Below, in pieces: positions 62,485 through 64,000 of a DNA stretch of 64,000 nucleotides. Under the pieces are notes generated by a model, which was not told the DNA's origin, did not search any database, and saw only the letters and a list, made by a program, of their open reading frames with translations. Source of the stretch: JAYSFC01 sp041913505 (lineage in GTDB: Bacteria > Pseudomonadota > Gammaproteobacteria > Burkholderiales > Burkholderiaceae_C); NCBI GenBank assembly GCA_041913505.1, contig JAYSFC010000001.1, positions 1 to 64,000 on the forward strand, in the 5' to 3' direction. The translations under genes were made by a program, and so were the position numbers. Position 1 is the stretch's first letter. Every line of letters begins with the position of its first letter.

Positions 62485-63162
62485 ATGCCCTTTTCCGGAG
62501 AAGACCTTGCCGCCATCGCGCTCACGCTCCAGCTCGCGTCGGTGACAACGGCGCTGCTGCTCGTGCTGTGCACGCCGCTGGCCTGGTGGCTGGCGCATAC
62601 GCGCTCGCGCTGGCGCGGGCCTGTCGGGGCCGTGGTGGCGCTGCCGCTGGTACTGCCGCCCACGGTGATCGGCTTCTACCTGCTGGTCGTGCTGGGGCCG
62701 CACGGTCCGCTGGGGCAGCTCACCCAAACCCTGGGGCTGGGCACCTTGCCTTTCACGTTTGCGGGCCTCGTGGTGGGCTCGCTGATCTACTCGCTGCCTT
62801 TCGCCGTGCAACCGTTGCAGCGCGCGTTCGAGGCGCTGGGCGAGCGCCCTCTCGAAGCCGCCGCCACGCTGGGCGCGGGGCCGCTGGACCGCTTTTTCAG
62901 CGTGGCGCTGCCACTGGCGCGGCCGGGCTTCGTCACGGCAGCGGTGCTGAGCTTCGCACACACGGTGGGCGAGTTCGGCGTGGTGCTCATGCTCGGGGGC
63001 AACATCCCAGGGGTGACGCGCGTGGTCTCGGTGCAGATCTACGACCACGTGGAGGCGCTCGAATACGCCCAGGCCCACTGGCTCGCAGGCGGCATGGTGG
63101 CGTTCGCATTCCTCGTGCTGCTGGCGCTGCACTGGCTGCAGCCGCGGGAGCCGCGCGCATGA
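62485..63162 (+). CDS. modB: Molybdate ABC permease ModB
   Basis: The 225-aa protein has six transmembrane segments. The EAA-type loop (EALGERPLEAAATLGAGPLDRFFSVALPL) contacts the ATPase ModC. The early PPTVIGFYLLVVLG region is typical. Its stop overlaps the modC start (ATGA). Confidence 0.95.
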   Translation: MPFSGEDLAAIALTLQLASVTTALLLVLCTPLAWWLAHTRSRWRGPVGAVVALPLVLPPTVIGFYLLVVLGPHGPLGQLTQTLGLGTLPFTFAGLVVGSLIYSLPFAVQPLQRAFEALGERPLEAAATLGAGPLDRFFSVALPLARPGFVTAAVLSFAHTVGEFGVVLMLGGNIPGVTRVVSVQIYDHVEALEYAQAHWLAGGMVAFAFLVLLALHWLQPREPRA

Positions 63163-64000
63163 GCCCCCAGATCGAGGCCCGGCTGCGCCTGCAGCGTCCC
63201 GCGTTCACGCTCGACGTACACCTCGAGCTGCCCGGGCACGGAGTGTCCGCGCTGTTCGGCCCCTCGGGCTGCGGCAAGACCACCTGCCTGCGCGCCCTGG
63301 CGGGCCTGGAGCGCGCACCGGAACGCCAGATCGGCCGCGTGGCCGTGAATGGCGAGGTCTGGCAAGACGAGGCCCAGGGCCTGTGGCGCCCGCCGCACCG
63401 GCGCGCACTGGGCTATGTGTTCCAGGAGGCGAGCCTGTTCGCGCACCTCAGCGTGCGCGGCAACATCGAGTACGGCCTCTCCCGCGTGCCGCCCGCGCGC
63501 CGGCGCGTACCGCTCGAGCAGGCCGTGGAGCTGCTGGGCCTGGGTGCCCTGATGGAGCGCCGCCCCGCCACGCTCTCGGGCGGCGAGCGCCAGCGCGTGG
63601 CGATCGCGCGCGCCCTGGCGGCCAGCCCCGCCCTGCTGCTCATGGACGAGCCGCTCGCCGCGCTCGACGCGCCGCGCAAGGCCGAGGTATTGCCCTACCT
63701 CGAGCGGCTGCAGCGCGAGCTCGACATCCCCATGGTCTACGTCAGCCACGCGCACGACGAGGTGGCGCGCCTGGCGCACCACCTGGTGCTGCTGCGCGCA
63801 GGCCAGGTGGTGGCGGCTGGCCCCACCCAGGCGCTCATGGCGCGGCTCGACCTTCCACTGGCCCAGGGCGACACGGCCGCCACCGTGGTGGCAGGCACCG
63901 TGGCGCAGCACGACCCGGCGGACCACCTCACCACTGTGCATTTCCCGGGCGGCCAGCTGCAGCTCGTGGGCACGCAGGCGCGGCCCGTGGGCCAGGCCGT
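63159..64000 (+). CDS. modC: Molybdate ABC ATPase ModC (cut by window end)
   Basis: The start ATG (63159) overlaps modB by 4 bp and the frame is open to the end of the window (280 codons). Walker A (GPSGCGKTT), signature (LSGGERQRV), Walker B (LLLMDEPLAALD) and the switch His (YVSHAHDEV) are present, and the C-terminal TOBE/Mop domain is just beginning. It powers molybdate import. Confidence 0.93.
   Translation, partial: MSPQIEARLRLQRPAFTLDVHLELPGHGVSALFGPSGCGKTTCLRALAGLERAPERQIGRVAVNGEVWQDEAQGLWRPPHRRALGYVFQEASLFAHLSVRGNIEYGLSRVPPARRRVPLEQAVELLGLGALMERRPATLSGGERQRVAIARALAASPALLLMDEPLAALDAPRKAEVLPYLERLQRELDIPMVYVSHAHDEVARLAHHLVLLRAGQVVAAGPTQALMARLDLPLAQGDTAATVVAGTVAQHDPADHLTTVHFPGGQLQLVGTQARPVGQA

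Overview
The window joins two DNAs of different origin. Positions 1 to about 25,100 are one end of an integrated mobile element. Positions about 25,190 to 64,000 are ordinary chromosome of a GC-rich betaproteobacterium. The host part points to Comamonadaceae (Acidovorax / Alicycliphilus / Diaphorobacter type): the proteins (MutS, MdtABC-NodT, UppP, the CoxSML-like set, ModE/ModABC) look like that family, third codon positions are almost all G or C, and a short extragenic repeat typical of the family lies near 55.6 kb. The genus is not resolved.

Element, from its right end inwards. A 550-aa tyrosine recombinase (23238-24890) sits against mutS, with a cluster of GGGGGACT-type motifs in its upstream region. 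Next come an ankyrin protein, an excisionase-like HTH protein and several unrecognised cargo genes (16.2-23.2 kb), including a TumE/TumA-type toxin-antitoxin pair with an operator-embedded promoter. An IcmC/DotE-like membrane protein (14340-15725) and small DNA-binding proteins follow (12.4-14.2 kb). Then there is a mobilisation block: a candidate oriT, a ribbon-helix-helix protein, a membrane/coiled-coil protein, and a 1118-aa MOBF (TrwC/TraI-like) relaxase-helicase that carries an unusual C-terminal ankyrin domain. After about 800 bp of non-coding DNA with a probable small RNA and several repeats comes a WYL regulator - DNA methyltransferase - helicase operon that looks like an anti-phage or restriction module. 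The element continues past position 1, so its other end, its remaining transfer genes and any partner nuclease are outside the window.

The element end lies in or just before the start of mutS. The first 24 mutS codons have mixed third positions; from codon 25 on they are almost all G/C and the protein matches family MutS. The element therefore seems to supply the upstream region and the first residues of the mismatch-repair protein.

Host region. In order: mutS; an Anbu-type protease; two oxidoreductase/hydrolase-type genes; a 7TM-DISM diguanylate cyclase; uppP; a group of small membrane proteins ending in a LytS/LytTR two-component system; a LysE exporter; a lone ABC ATPase; a second diguanylate cyclase; a four-gene MdtABC-NodT efflux operon; a seven-gene form II CoxSML-like molybdenum hydroxylase operon with its maturation genes (coxS-L-M-D-E-G, xdhC); a divergent Fis-type regulator; and modE divergent from modABC. 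Molybdate uptake, its regulator and a molybdoenzyme with its maturation factors thus lie side by side at the right end. modC runs off the window.
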